From: Rhodopila globiformis
Lineage (GTDB): Bacteria > Pseudomonadota > Alphaproteobacteria > Acetobacterales > Acetobacteraceae
Assembly: GCF_002937115.1 (NCBI RefSeq)
Contig: NZ_NHRY01000236.1
Span: 1-64,000 of the forward strand
DNA: 64,000 nt
Direction: 5' to 3'
The notes beneath the pieces are model-generated. The model saw nothing but the letters and a program-made list of their open reading frames with translations. It searched no databases and was not told the origin of the DNA. Positions within the stretch are counted from its first letter, which is position 1, and every line of letters starts with the position of its first letter. The position numbers were made by a program, and so were the translations under genes. Shown here piece by piece: positions 1-10,776 of this stretch.

Positions 1-153
1 GGCTGAGAGATCCTGGCCGGTGATCGCTACGGTCATCGCTGTCTCCCTGTCTTGGAGACGCCTGCGAATCACGGACCGCCGCGTCGCTCCAAGTCACAGA
101 CGAGTCAACGGTCGGGGCCGTTGGTATTATTCGTCCATGCGGCTGACCGCCGT

Positions 154-224
154 CGTCGTGGCCGTTGCTCTATTGTCATGGCCGGACGTGTCCCGGCCAT
201 GACGATAGAGCAACGGCCATGACG
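154..224. repeat. Long inverted repeat (nested-palindrome family)
   Basis: The core arms at 161-185 and 193-217 match in 24 of 25 positions around a 7-nt loop, and weaker pairing extends to about 154 and 224. The core carries the GTCATGGCCGG motif shared with the other intergenic repeats of this window. It lies about 40 bp past the stop of the phosphomannomutase gene, so it could also stop transcription or protect mRNA ends, but no T-run follows. Confidence 0.75.
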
Positions 225-264
225 GTGAAGGCGCGCCGCCGCGATGCGTAGGGTCCCCGGCGCC

Positions 265-1674
265 TCAGTGCCCCGCGTTGCTGCCGGAGAAATCCGGCGT
301 CGCCAGCCCCGACGCCGTCAACTGCTGCGTCAGCGCCGCCTTCAGCCGCTCCAGCCCCGCCCCGGTCGTCGCCTCGCACCGTGCCACCAGCACCGCCTGG
401 GTGTTCGACGCCCGCAGCAGCCACCAGCCATCCGGGGTCTGCACCCGCACGCCGTCGGTTGACGAGACCTTCGCCCCCTCGGCTGCCAGGCGCGCCGCGA
501 CTTCCTCGATCACCGCGAACTTGCGGCGGTCGTCGCAATCGAAGCGCACCTCCGGCGTGTTGATCACATGCGGCAGCGCCTGGCGCACCTCCGACAGCGG
601 CGTGTTCATCCGCGCGACGATGCCCAGCGTCCGCACCGCCGCGTACAGCGCGTCGTCGAAGCCGTACCAGTGATCGGCGAAGAATATGTGGCCGGACATC
701 TCGCCAGCCAGCGGGCTGCCGGTCTCGGCCATCTTCGCCTTGATCAGCGAGTGGCCGGTCTTCCACATCAGCGGCGCGCCGCCGGCCTTGAGCACCTCGT
801 CGAACAGCACCTGGCTGGCCTTGACGTCGGCGATGACGGTCGCGCCCGGGTGCGACTTCAGCACGTCCCGCGCCAGGATCACCAGAAGCTGGTCGCCGAA
901 CAGGATCTCCCCGGTGTTGTCCACCAGGCCGATGCGGTCCGCGTCGCCGTCGAAGGCGATGCCGATGTCTGCCTTCCGCCGGCGCACCTGGGCGATCAGG
1001 TCCGCCAGGTTGGCCGGCACGGTCGGATCGGGATGGTGCGCGGGGAAACGGCCGTCGATCGTGCCGTTCAGCACGACATGCTCCCCGGGCAGCGAGGCGA
1101 CGAGCTTCTTCAGCACCTCCCCGGCCGCGCCGTTGCCGTTGTCCCACACGACTTTCAGCATCCGGTCGCCGCCGTCCCAGTCCGACAGCAGCCGCGAGAC
1201 GTAGTCGTCCACGATGGCGACGCTCTGCTCGGACCCCTCGGCCTCCGGCACCACGTCCCCGGTTTCCGCCAGCTGGCCGATCTGCTGGATCTGCTCGCCG
1301 AAGAACGGCTTGCGGCCGATCATCATCTTGAAGCCGTTGTAGTCGGGCGGGTTGTGGCTGCCGGTGACCATCACCGCGCCATCGGTCTCCAGCGTCGTTG
1401 CCGCGTAGTACAGCATCGGCGTCGGGCCGCGGCCGATGCGCAGGGCCTCCATGCCGCTGGCCCGCAGCCCCTCGACCAGCGCCGCCTCCAGCTCCGGGCT
1501 GGTCAGCCGCCCGTCATAGCCGGCAGCGACCCGGCTGCCGCCGGCGCGGGAGACGATCGAGCCGAAGGCGCGGCCGATGGCGAAGGCATCCGCAGCATGC
1601 AGGGTGCGCCCGACGATGCCGCGGATGTCGTATTCCCGCAGAACGGTCGGGTCGAAGTGGTGGGAAAAAGCCAT
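265..1674 (-). CDS. algC: Phosphomannomutase/phosphoglucomutase (AlgC type)
   Basis: This enzyme of the alpha-D-phosphohexomutase family should interconvert hexose-6-phosphates and hexose-1-phosphates (mannose or glucose) in the cytoplasm. It would feed nucleotide-sugar, exopolysaccharide or glycogen synthesis. The 469 residues match the usual length of about 460. Visible motifs are the phosphoserine loop TGSHNP at residues 104-109, the metal-binding loop DGDADR at 242-247 and the sugar-binding loop GEMSGH at 324-329. It lies 17 bp downstream of galU on the same strand, and that pair would turn glucose-6-phosphate into UDP-glucose. The start [19 protein letters not shown] matches the family N-terminus. 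Family assignment is secure; preference for mannose or glucose cannot be read from sequence. Confidence 0.95.
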   Translation of the reverse strand: MAFSHHFDPTVLREYDIRGIVGRTLHAADAFAIGRAFGSIVSRAGGSRVAAGYDGRLTSPELEAALVEGLRASGMEALRIGRGPTPMLYYAATTLETDGAVMVTGSHNPPDYNGFKMMIGRKPFFGEQIQQIGQLAETGDVVPEAEGSEQSVAIVDDYVSRLLSDWDGGDRMLKVVWDNGNGAAGEVLKKLVASLPGEHVVLNGTIDGRFPAHHPDPTVPANLADLIAQVRRRKADIGIAFDGDADRIGLVDNTGEILFGDQLLVILARDVLKSHPGATVIADVKASQVLFDEVLKAGGAPLMWKTGHSLIKAKMAETGSPLAGEMSGHIFFADHWYGFDDALYAAVRTLGIVARMNTPLSEVRQALPHVINTPEVRFDCDDRRKFAVIEEVAARLAAEGAKVSSTDGVRVQTPDGWWLLRASNTQAVLVARCEATTGAGLERLKAALTQQLTASGLATPDFSGSNAGH

Positions 1675-1691
1675 CGGCCGCGCGCTCCTGT

Positions 1692-2561
1692 TCAGACGTA
1701 TTTCTTCAGAAACGCATGCACCGCGTCGGCCATGTCGGGCCGCTTCAGGGCGAATGCGATCTGCGCTTCGAGGAATCCGACCTTGTCGCCGCAGTCGAAC
1801 CGCGTGCCCTGGTAGCGCAGGCCGTGGAACGGCTGCTCGCCGATGAGGCGGGCCATGCCGTCGGTCAGCTGCACTTCGTTGCCGGCGCCGCGTTCCATCT
1901 TCCCGAGGTACTTGATCACCTCCGGCATCAGGATGTAGCGGCCGATGATCGACAGGTTGGACGGCGCATCCTTGGGGGCGGGCTTTTCCACCAGGCCGGT
2001 GACCTCGACCAGGCGGCCGTCGTCCTTGCCCACTTTCAGGATGCCGTAGCGGAAGGTCTGCTCGCGCGGCACTTCCGTTACCGCCACGATGTTGCCGCCG
2101 GTCTCGTAGTACGCCTCGGCCAGCTGCAGCAGGCAGGGCTTGTCCGCCAGCACGAGGTCGTCCGGCAGCAGGATCGCGAACGGATCATCGCCGATGAACG
2201 CGCGGGCGCACCAGATCGCATGCCCCAGGCCCAGCGGCACCTGCTGGCGCACCGTGGTGATCGATCCCGGCTCGCTTTGTGTGGCGCGGAGCGCCTCCAG
2301 CGCTTCCGTCTTGTCACGTTCCCGCAGGGTGGCTTCCAGCTCGTAGGCGACGTCGAAATGCTCGACCAGCGCGGTCTTGCCGCGGCCGGTGATCATACAG
2401 AACTGTTCGATCCCGGCGGCGCGAGCCTCCTCCACCGCATACTGAATCAATGGCTTGTCAACGACCGGCAGCATCTCCTTGGCAGTCGCCTTGGTGGCGG
2501 GAAGGAAGCGCGTCCCCAGACCGGCCACGGGGAGAACGGCCTTGCGCAGTTTCTTGATCAC
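1692..2561 (-). CDS. galU: UTP-glucose-1-phosphate uridylyltransferase
   Basis: GalU makes UDP-glucose from UTP and glucose-1-phosphate, for surface polysaccharide and glycolipid synthesis. The nucleotide-binding motif [13 protein letters not shown] is near the N-terminus, followed by the EMLPVVDKP motif typical of bacterial GalU. The frame is open from 2597, but the GTG at 2561 gives the family-standard start ([14 protein letters not shown]) and has GGAG seven bases upstream, so I prefer it; the protein is then 289 residues. The phosphohexomutase gene follows 17 bp downstream, so the two are probably co-transcribed. Confidence 0.95.
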   Translation of the reverse strand: MIKKLRKAVLPVAGLGTRFLPATKATAKEMLPVVDKPLIQYAVEEARAAGIEQFCMITGRGKTALVEHFDVAYELEATLRERDKTEALEALRATQSEPGSITTVRQQVPLGLGHAIWCARAFIGDDPFAILLPDDLVLADKPCLLQLAEAYYETGGNIVAVTEVPREQTFRYGILKVGKDDGRLVEVTGLVEKPAPKDAPSNLSIIGRYILMPEVIKYLGKMERGAGNEVQLTDGMARLIGEQPFHGLRYQGTRFDCGDKVGFLEAQIAFALKRPDMADAVHAFLKKYV

Positions 2562-2700
2562 GCATCGACTCCGATATGAAGTGCCTCGAAACATCATGCT
2601 CTACGGGCGGAAATGTGGCGAAGCGCACGAGGATTCTCTGGCACAAACCGACGATAGCATTACACGAAAGCGCGACAGACAGGCAGGCCTGCGTTAGGCG

Positions 2701-3153
2701 TTACCGAAGCAAAATATCGCGTGCCTCATTGACCCGGCTGGCGAGCCAATCCGACCCGCCGGCGTCCGGGTGCGCGCTGCGCATCAGCCGCCGGTGCGCC
2801 GCGCGGATGTCCGCCTTCGAGGCACCGGGGCTGAGGCCCAGGACCTGATAGGCCTCCTCCCGCGTCATCGTGCCACCCCGCCGGTTCGGCGGCGGCCGCG
2901 CGGTGGAGGCGCTCGGCCGCCGAAGTCGCGCCTCCTGCCATTTCCGCCAGATCAGCGGGCCGAACATCACCAGCGCCCCCAGCGCCATGCCGCCGCGGCC
3001 GGTCAGGACCAGCAGCAAGGCCAGGCTCAGCCCGCCCAGGGCCACCACCCAGGTCAGCAGTGATTTGATCGAGGTGACCGAGGCCTGCTCGAACGCCCGC
3101 ATTCCGCCCAGCAGCAGGAACAGCACCAGGGCGCCGAGGAGCAGCCACAGCAT
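2701..3153 (-). CDS. Membrane-anchored J-domain protein (DnaJ/TIM14-like)
   Basis: A 150-residue protein with an N-terminal hydrophobic segment (residues 1-16), a second hydrophobic stretch around 34-68, a basic proline-rich linker, and a C-terminal J-domain carrying the HPD tripeptide (SAHPDAGGSD). J-domains stimulate the ATPase of DnaK/Hsp70. The order, membrane segment then C-terminal J-domain, resembles mitochondrial TIM14/PAM18 and its alphaproteobacterial relatives. It starts 2 bp after the maeB stop, so the two are probably one transcript. No client or partner can be named from context. Confidence 0.88.
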   Translation of the reverse strand: MLWLLLGALVLFLLLGGMRAFEQASVTSIKSLLTWVVALGGLSLALLLVLTGRGGMALGALVMFGPLIWRKWQEARLRRPSASTARPPPNRRGGTMTREEAYQVLGLSPGASKADIRAAHRRLMRSAHPDAGGSDWLASRVNEARDILLR

Positions 3154-3155
3154 CG

Positions 3156-5438
3156 TCAGGCCCGCGCGCCGCCCAGGCCCTGGGCTTCCACCACCGCCAG
3201 GGCACTGAGGTTGAGGATGCCGCGCGCCGTCACGCTCGGTACCAGCACATGGATCGGCTTCGACATGCCCAGCAGGACCGGGCCGATGGGCAGGCCGTCG
3301 GCTGCCGCCTTCAGCAGGTTGAAGGCGATGTTGGCGGCGTCGAGGTTCGGCATGATCAGCAGGTTGGCGGTGCCGGTCAGGCGCGAGTCGGGCACGGCGC
3401 GGTCACGGATCGCCTGCACCAGGGCGGCGTCGGCATGCATCTCGCCATCCACCTCCAGCCCCGGGGCGCGGGCGCGGATCATTGACAGCGCCTGCCGCAT
3501 CTTGCGCGCCGAGTCGCTGTCGCTGGCGCCGAAGCTGGAATGCGACACCAGTGCCGCCTTCGGCGCGATGCCGAAGCCGCGCACCGCTTCCGCTGCCAGC
3601 AGGGTCATCTCGGTAATCTGCTCCGCCGTCGGCTCGATCACCATGTAAGTGTCGCACAAGAACAGCACGCCTGTCGGCAGGATAACGCAGGATAGTGCGT
3701 ACACCCGGTTCACATCCGGCCGGCGCGGGATGATTGGCAATATATACTGGATCTGCCGCCACCAGGCGCCGGTGCCGCCGCAGATCGCCGCATCCGCCTG
3801 GCCGTCATGCAGCAGCATCGCCGCGGCAACCGAAGGCCGCGTCGCCACCCGCCGCGCCGCCGGCTCGGGCGGGGTGCCGCGGCGTCCGGCCAGGCGCTGG
3901 TATTCCGGCACCAGCGGATCGAACACTTCACGGTCCGTGGCTGGATCCAGCACCCGGACCGAGCGGCCGAGGTCGAGGCGCAGCCCCATCTCCTTCACCT
4001 TGGCCGCGATCGCTTCGTGCCGCCCGAGCAGGATTGGCTGGGCGATGCCGTCGTCCACCAAGGTCTGGGCCGCGCGCAGCACGCGTTCGTCCTCGCCCTC
4101 CGCGAACACCAGGCGCTTCGGATCGCGCGCCGCGCGTTCGAACACCGGCCGCATCAGGTAGCCGGTGCGGAACACGAACCGTTCCAGGTCCTTCTGATAG
4201 GCATGGAAATCGCCGATCGGCCGACGCGCGACGCCGCTGTCCATGGCCGCCTTGGCGACGGCCGGGGCGATCTCCAGGATCAGCCGCGGGTCGAACGGCT
4301 TGGGGATGATGTAGTCCGGGCCGAACACCGGCGCGGCGCCGCCATAGGCCGCGGCGACGACCTCGCTGGCCTCGACCCGGGCGAGCTTGGCGATGGCCTC
4401 GACCGCGGCGATCTTCATCGCCTCGTTGATCGTCGTGGCCCCGACGTCCAGCGCGCCGCGGAAGATGAACGGGAAGCACAGGACGTTGTTGACCTGGTTG
4501 GCATAGTCGGTGCGGCCGGTGGCGATGATGGCGTCGGGCCGCAGCGACGTGACGAGGTCCGGGTCGATCTCCGGCTCGGGGTTCGCCAGCGCCAGGATCA
4601 GCGGATGGTCGGCCAGCAGCGGCAGCCATTCCGGCTTCAGCACACGCGGCGCCGACAGCCCCATGAAGATGTCGGTGCCCGGCAGCGCGTCCTGCAGCGT
4701 GGTGGCGTTGGTGTCGCGCGCATAGCGGGCCATGTTCGGCAGCATGTCCGGGCGGTCGGCGCGGATCACGCCCTTGATGTCGGTCAGGGTGACGTTCTCC
4801 GGCCGCAGCCCCATCGACACCAGCAGATCGACGCAGGCCAGAGCGGCGGCGCCGGCGCCCGAGGTCACCAGCCTGACGTCCGCCAGGTCCTTGCCTTGCA
4901 GCAGCAGCCCGTTGCGCACCGCGGCCGCAACCGTAATGGCGGTGCCGTGCTGGTCGTCGTGGAATACCGGGATGCGCATGCGCTTGCGCAGTTCCGCCTC
5001 GATGGCGAAGCATTCAGGGGCCTTGATGTCCTCCAGGTTGATCGCGCCGAAGGTCGGCTCCAGCGCCGCCACGACGTTGCAGAACAGCGCCGGGTCGGAG
5101 GCGTCGACCTCGATGTCGAACACGTCGATGCCGGCGAATTTCTTGAACAGGACGGCCTTGCCCTCCATCACCGGCTTCCCGGCCAGGGCGCCGATGTTGC
5201 CCAGGCCCAGCACGGCGGTGCCGTTGGAGATCACGCCGACGAGGTTGCCGCGCGCGGTGTAGTCATAGGCGGCGTCGGCATCGGCCTTGATCGCATCGCA
5301 CGCGGCGGCGACGCCCGGGGAGTAGGCCAGGGCCAGGTCGCGCTGAGTCGCCATGCGCTTGGTCGGCTCGATGGCGAGTTTCCCGGGCCGGGGCAGCCGA
5401 TGATAGTCCAGCGCGGCCTTGCGGAAATCGTCGTCCAT
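3156..5438 (-). CDS. maeB: NADP-dependent malic enzyme with phosphotransacetylase-like domain
   Basis: MaeB oxidatively decarboxylates malate to pyruvate with reduction of NADP. The N-terminal 430 residues form the malic enzyme core, with [12 protein letters not shown] in the N-domain and a Rossmann segment around [16 protein letters not shown]. The C-terminal 330 residues resemble phosphotransacetylase (from [13 protein letters not shown] onward). In MaeB proteins that domain is regulatory and binds acetyl-CoA. The length of 760 residues fits the family. The frame is open from 5504, but ATG 5438 ([14 protein letters not shown]) is the conserved start. The gene heads a minus-strand run with the J-domain protein and is divergent from the SUMT gene. 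Confidence 0.95.
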   Translation of the reverse strand: MDDDFRKAALDYHRLPRPGKLAIEPTKRMATQRDLALAYSPGVAAACDAIKADADAAYDYTARGNLVGVISNGTAVLGLGNIGALAGKPVMEGKAVLFKKFAGIDVFDIEVDASDPALFCNVVAALEPTFGAINLEDIKAPECFAIEAELRKRMRIPVFHDDQHGTAITVAAAVRNGLLLQGKDLADVRLVTSGAGAAALACVDLLVSMGLRPENVTLTDIKGVIRADRPDMLPNMARYARDTNATTLQDALPGTDIFMGLSAPRVLKPEWLPLLADHPLILALANPEPEIDPDLVTSLRPDAIIATGRTDYANQVNNVLCFPFIFRGALDVGATTINEAMKIAAVEAIAKLARVEASEVVAAAYGGAAPVFGPDYIIPKPFDPRLILEIAPAVAKAAMDSGVARRPIGDFHAYQKDLERFVFRTGYLMRPVFERAARDPKRLVFAEGEDERVLRAAQTLVDDGIAQPILLGRHEAIAAKVKEMGLRLDLGRSVRVLDPATDREVFDPLVPEYQRLAGRRGTPPEPAARRVATRPSVAAAMLLHDGQADAAICGGTGAWWRQIQYILPIIPRRPDVNRVYALSCVILPTGVLFLCDTYMVIEPTAEQITEMTLLAAEAVRGFGIAPKAALVSHSSFGASDSDSARKMRQALSMIRARAPGLEVDGEMHADAALVQAIRDRAVPDSRLTGTANLLIMPNLDAANIAFNLLKAAADGLPIGPVLLGMSKPIHVLVPSVTARGILNLSALAVVEAQGLGGARA

Positions 5439-5673
5439 ACTTTGCCTCAGATCGGTCGGTTGGAAGGGGCGCACCATGCGAGCAGGCGGGGGCGCTGGCA
5501 ACAACGGGATGGATTTTGTCCGCTGCCGCAGGCGGAGAAAAACGACACCCCTCTATGGACGACGTAAGGGAAAGTTATACTAAATTCAATCGCTCATCTT
5601 GCGGTTTTTGGAAAAATATCCTCTTTACCCCTGAGTTCCGCCGTCCCCGCGCGTTTCAGGGTGCAACGTTCCA

Positions 5674-6519
<846 letters not shown>

Positions 6520-6529
6520 AGGAAGACCC

Positions 6530-8275
6530 ATGCAGACCGCCCCCTTGCTGCCCAGCACCGCTCCGTTCGCCGAGGAACACATCGCGGCGCTGAACCGCGT
6601 CATCTCGGTCAGCACGGCCGAGCAGCGCGCCTGGCTGTCGGGCTACCTCGCCGGCCTGCAGGCCGCATCCGGCACGCACGCCGCCACGCCGGCCGCGCCG
6701 CCGGCGAAGCGCGCGCCGCTGACCATCCTGTTCGCCACCGAGTCGGGCAACGCCGAGGCGCTGGCCAACCAGGCGCGGAAGGTGGCGGCAAAGCTGGGGT
6801 TCGCCGCCAAGGTCGTTGACATGGCCGACTTCACTCCGGCGCAGGCCGCGGCAAGCGAGAACCTGCTGGTGGTTGCCTCCACCTGGGGCGAGGGCGACCC
6901 GCCGCAGCGCGCGGTGGATTTCTACGAAGCCCTGATGGCCGACGACGCGCCGCGGTTCGAGAAGACCCGCTACGCCGTGCTCGCCCTGGGCGACCGCGCC
7001 TATGCCCAGTTCTGCGAAATCGGCCGCCGCATCGATGAGCGCCTGGCCGCTCTGGGCGGCGCGCGCATCACCGACCGGATCGACTGCGACGTCGATTTCG
7101 AGACTCCGGCCAACGGCTGGATCGACGCGACCCTGCAGCGGCTGAATGCCGAGGTCGGCGCCAAGGACGCCGGCGCCTCGGTCATCCATGTCGATTTCGC
7201 CCGCCCGGGCGCCGATGCGCCGACACGCGCGCGTCCGTTCGAGGCGGAGATCACCGAACATGCGCGCCTGAGCGGCAGCCGCTCGAGTTCGGATACCCAC
7301 CATGTCGCGGTGTCGCTGGAGGGTTCCGGCATCCTGTATGAGCCGGGCGACGCGCTGGGCGTGGTGCCGTCGAACGATCCGGCGCTGGCCGATGCGGTGC
7401 TGAATGCAGCAGGACTGGCCGGCGACGAGGCGCTGCGCAACGCGCTGGTCAACCGCCTGGACATCACCACGCTGACCCAGAAGCAGGTCGAGGACTTCGC
7501 CCGCGAGACCGGCACGCCGGTGCCGCCGGCCGAGTGGGCCGCCGGGCGGCAGGTCATCGATCTGCTGGAAACCGCGCCGGGCAAGCTGTCGGCCGAGCAA
7601 CTGACGGCGCTGCTGCGTCCTTTGCCGCCGCGCTACTACTCGATCGCCTCCAGCCGCAAGGCGGTGGGCGAGGAGGCGCACCTGCTGGTCGCCGCGGTGC
7701 GCTACGCGGCGCACGGGCGGCCGCGGCAGGGCGTGGCGTCGGTCGATATCACCGCGCGGCACCGTGCGGGCGACAAGCTGAAGGTGTTCCTGCGCGCCAA
7801 CCCGCATTTCCGCCTGCCGGCGGACAACGACCGCCCGATCATCATGGTCGGCCCTGGTACCGGCCTGGCGCCGTTCCGTGGGTTCCTGCAGGAGCGCGAG
7901 GCGGTGGGCGCCGGCGGGCGCAACTGGCTGGTGTTCGGGCATCGGAACTATACGCATGACTTCCTGTATCAGCTCGAATTGCAGGACTGGCTGAAGAGCA
8001 GGCTGCTGACCCGGCTGGACGTCGCGTTCTCCCGCGATCAGCCGGAGAAGCGGTACGTGCAGGACTCGTTGTGGGATGCGCGGGCGGATGTGTACCGCTG
8101 GCTGAAGGACGGCGCGGCGCTCTACGTCTGTGGTGACGCCAATGCGATGGCGAAGGACGTGCATGCCGCGCTGCTGCGCATCCTGGCCGATCAGGGCCGT
8201 CAGGATGAGGCTGCGGCGAAGGCGGAACTGGACGCAATCCGCCGCGACGGCCGCTACCTGCGCGATGTTTACTGA
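6530..8275 (+). CDS. cysJ: Sulfite reductase (NADPH) flavoprotein, CysJ-like
   Basis: This cytoplasmic diflavin reductase passes electrons from NADPH through FAD and FMN to a siroheme hemoprotein. The order of parts is a short N-terminal extension, a flavodoxin domain from about residue 64 (ATESGNAEA), a CysJ-type FAD domain with RYYSIASS near 368, and a nucleotide-binding domain with GPGTGLAPFRGF near 441. The C-terminus ends RDGRYLRDVY, the usual aromatic-capped tail. The length of 581 residues is close to E. coli CysJ. It follows the SUMT gene by 10 bp and precedes the hemoprotein gene by 363 bp filled with repeats. Confidence 0.93.
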   Translation: MQTAPLLPSTAPFAEEHIAALNRVISVSTAEQRAWLSGYLAGLQAASGTHAATPAAPPAKRAPLTILFATESGNAEALANQARKVAAKLGFAAKVVDMADFTPAQAAASENLLVVASTWGEGDPPQRAVDFYEALMADDAPRFEKTRYAVLALGDRAYAQFCEIGRRIDERLAALGGARITDRIDCDVDFETPANGWIDATLQRLNAEVGAKDAGASVIHVDFARPGADAPTRARPFEAEITEHARLSGSRSSSDTHHVAVSLEGSGILYEPGDALGVVPSNDPALADAVLNAAGLAGDEALRNALVNRLDITTLTQKQVEDFARETGTPVPPAEWAAGRQVIDLLETAPGKLSAEQLTALLRPLPPRYYSIASSRKAVGEEAHLLVAAVRYAAHGRPRQGVASVDITARHRAGDKLKVFLRANPHFRLPADNDRPIIMVGPGTGLAPFRGFLQEREAVGAGGRNWLVFGHRNYTHDFLYQLELQDWLKSRLLTRLDVAFSRDQPEKRYVQDSLWDARADVYRWLKDGAALYVCGDANAMAKDVHAALLRILADQGRQDEAAAKAELDAIRRDGRYLRDVY

Positions 8276-8299
8276 GAGCAAGGTGGTGCGCGCCGTACT

Positions 8300-8513
8300 C
8301 TCTCCGTCATGGCCGGGCGTGTCCCCATGGGCGCTGACTTTAGGCGGCCGGGCGGCACGGCCGTTGCCACCCCGTCATGGCCCGGCTTGTCCGGGCCACC
8401 TATTCCACCATCTGTGCCGCGACAGGTGGCCCGGACAAGCCGGGCCATGACGAGGGAGCAACGTGCCCCGCTATGTTAGCGCCCATGGGGACACGCCCGG
8501 CCATGACGGAGAG
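8300..8513. repeat. Nested double palindrome (best member of the family)
   Basis: The spacer between cysJ and the reductase gene holds two inverted repeats, one inside the other. The outer arms at 8300-8338 and 8475-8513 match at 38 of 39 positions. The inner arms at 8373-8401 and 8424-8452 match perfectly over 29 bp around a 22-nt loop. Both contain a CGTCATGGCC core. The whole 8276-8638 stretch has no credible gene; apparent short frames there only read through the repeat. Confidence 0.9.
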
Positions 8514-8638
8514 GCAACGGGCCTGGCCCCACGAGAGGCAATGGGCCTGGCCCCACCCGGACACGGGCAGGTCACACTGAAGTCCCATGCCTTCCCCGCC
8601 TCCATTGCAACCGCTGACCAGCCCAAGGGCACCAGACC

Positions 8639-10339
8639 ATGGACATCGAACGGCCGCTTTCGGCCAATGAAGGCCTCAAGGAACGCAGCAACTTCCTGCG
8701 TGGCACCATCGCCAACGGCCTCACCCGCGTCGAGAGCGGCGCGCTGGCGGATGACGACACCCAACTGACGAAGTTCCACGGCTTCTACCAGCAGGACGAC
8801 CGCGACCTGCGCGCCGAGCGCGGCAAGCAGCGGATGGAAAAGGCATTCAGCTTCATGGTGCGGATGCGGGTGCCGGCCGGCATTCTGACTCCGCGCCAAT
8901 GGCTGAAGGTGGAAAAGCTGGCGCTGGAGCGCGGCAACGGCACCATCCGCCTGACGACCCGCGAAACCGTGCAGTTCCACGGTGTGCTGAAGGGCAACCT
9001 GCAGCCGCTGATGCAGGGCCTGCACGAGGACCTGCTCGACACCATCGCCGCCTGCGGCGACGTCAACCGCAACGTCATCGCCACCGTCGCGCCGTGGGAG
9101 CGGGCGCATCACGCCACCATCGCCACGCTCGCCCGCGACCTCTCGCAGCACCTGCTGCCGAAGACCCGAGCCTGGCACGAGATCTGGATCGGCGAAGAAA
9201 AGATCTCAGGCGGGGTCGTGGAGGACGAGCCGATCCTGGGGCGGACCTATCTGCCGCGGAAGTTCAAGATCGCGATCGCCCTGCCGCCATACAATGATAT
9301 TGACGTCTTCGCGCACGACCTGGGGTTCATCGCGATCGTGCAGCGCGGCCGCATCGTCGGCTACAACGTGGTTGCCGGCGGCGGCATGGGCATGACCCAT
9401 GGCGAGTCGGAAACCTATCCGCGTGCCGGCACCGTCATCGGCTTCTGCAAGCCGCAGGACGTGATCGACACCGCGGAGAAGATCGTCACCGTGCAGCGCG
9501 ACCACGGCGACCGCTCCAACCGCAAGCACGCCCGGCTGAAATACACCATCGACGACATGGGGCTGGAGCGGTTCGTCGCGCTGGTGAATGAGCGCCTGGC
9601 GGTGAAGCTGGCGCCGGCGCGGCCGTTCGCGTTCGCCTCCACCGGCGACCGCACGGGCTGGACGCAGGAAGCCGACGGCACCAGCCACTTCACCCTGTTC
9701 GTCGAGAACGGCCGCATTCGCGGCACGATGCTGGAAGGGCTGCACGCGATCGCGGCGCTGGACACCGGCCGCTTCATCATGACGCCGAACCAGAACCTGG
9801 TGATCGCCGACATCCCCCCGGCGCAGCGGCCGCAGGTCGAGGCGCTGCTGGCGGCGTATGGTCTGGAAAAGCCGCTAAGCGGGCTGCGCCGCAATGCCAT
9901 GGCCTGCGTCGCGCTGCCGACATGCGGCCTCGCCTTGGCCGAGAGCGAGCGCTATCTGCCCGACCTGATTACCCGCCTGGAAACCGAACTGGAGCGTTTC
10001 GGCCTGTCGCAGGACGACATCACCATCCGCATGACCGGCTGCCCGAACGGCTGCGCCCGCCCCTATCTGTCGGAGATCGCCCTGGTCGGCCGCACGCCCG
10101 GCCTCTACAACCTGTATCTCGGCGGCGCCCACGAGGGCATCCGGCTGAACAAACTGCACCGCCGCGACGTCGATGGCGACGCGATCGTCGCCGCCCTGTC
10201 GCCGCTGTTCGGGTCGTATGCCACGGAGCGGAGGCCGGGCGAGCACTTCGGCGACTACGTGATCCGCGCCGGCATCGTCGCCGAAACCACCGCCGGCCTG
10301 GACTTCCACGCCAACCTCTCTCATGAAGCAGGGGCCTGA
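8639..10339 (+). CDS. cysI: Sulfite (or nitrite) reductase hemoprotein, siroheme-[4Fe-4S]
   Basis: This enzyme carries out the six-electron reduction of sulfite to sulfide (or nitrite to ammonia) at a coupled siroheme and iron-sulfur centre. The cluster cysteines appear as C-x5-C near residues 423-429 (ACVALPTCG) and C-x3-C near 467-471 (TGCPNGCARPY). The GTIRLTTRETVQFHGV segment is the family substrate/siroheme region. At 566 residues it has the length of CysI and of ferredoxin-type reductases. The upstream CysJ-like flavoprotein and SUMT favour assimilatory sulfite reduction. No cysH or cysDN is nearby, so substrate choice remains an inference. Confidence 0.9.
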   Translation: MDIERPLSANEGLKERSNFLRGTIANGLTRVESGALADDDTQLTKFHGFYQQDDRDLRAERGKQRMEKAFSFMVRMRVPAGILTPRQWLKVEKLALERGNGTIRLTTRETVQFHGVLKGNLQPLMQGLHEDLLDTIAACGDVNRNVIATVAPWERAHHATIATLARDLSQHLLPKTRAWHEIWIGEEKISGGVVEDEPILGRTYLPRKFKIAIALPPYNDIDVFAHDLGFIAIVQRGRIVGYNVVAGGGMGMTHGESETYPRAGTVIGFCKPQDVIDTAEKIVTVQRDHGDRSNRKHARLKYTIDDMGLERFVALVNERLAVKLAPARPFAFASTGDRTGWTQEADGTSHFTLFVENGRIRGTMLEGLHAIAALDTGRFIMTPNQNLVIADIPPAQRPQVEALLAAYGLEKPLSGLRRNAMACVALPTCGLALAESERYLPDLITRLETELERFGLSQDDITIRMTGCPNGCARPYLSEIALVGRTPGLYNLYLGGAHEGIRLNKLHRRDVDGDAIVAALSPLFGSYATERRPGEHFGDYVIRAGIVAETTAGLDFHANLSHEAGA

Positions 10340-10342
10340 GCC

Positions 10343-10654
10343 ATGCGCGCTGTCCGTTCCTTGTCGGGTATTCCCGGAGTTTCCGCCGAGGTGCCCTGGT
10401 TGCCGGGCCTGCCGCATGTCGCGGCGGCGCTGGCGACGTATTTCGTCTTCGGCGGCCAGGCCTGCGTGGCGGGCCTGCTGCTGGCGACGCTGGCCAGCTT
10501 TGTCATCTATCTGCCGGTGACAGCGCTGGCACTGAACGGCGGCCGGCCGATTGCCGCGGATGCGCCCGCACCGGCGTTGACGCTGCGGGCGCAGGTGGCG
10601 CTGCTGGTGCTGTGGACGCTGACAGCCTGGGGCGGCGCCGCGCTGGCCGGGTGA
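10343..10654 (+). CDS. Small membrane protein of the sulfite reductase operon
   Basis: A 103-residue hydrophobic protein starting 3 bp after the reductase stop, so almost certainly co-transcribed with it. Two or three membrane segments are visible: roughly residues 23-55 (AAALATYFVFGGQACVAGLL and beyond), possibly split in two, and 80-101. No catalytic motif is visible. I do not recognise a named family. Its position suggests an accessory role linked to sulfur or nitrogen assimilation, but that rests on context only. Confidence 0.75.
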   Translation: MRAVRSLSGIPGVSAEVPWLPGLPHVAAALATYFVFGGQACVAGLLLATLASFVIYLPVTALALNGGRPIAADAPAPALTLRAQVALLVLWTLTAWGGAALAG

Positions 10655-10776
10655 AAAGTTTGGTATGACCGTCATGCCACGACCGGACTCGTGATGGAAT
10701 CCATTGCTAAAAGACATTAATCGAGTTTAAGCAAGCTGCTATAGCTCTTTCTGAAGCTCACGTGGTAGTTGCGGTC

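Noticed and set aside
8377-8768. Short frames through the repeat region upstream of the sulfite reductase gene
   Set aside because: They translate the palindromic repeat units (recurring HGPACPGH-like strings), not a protein.
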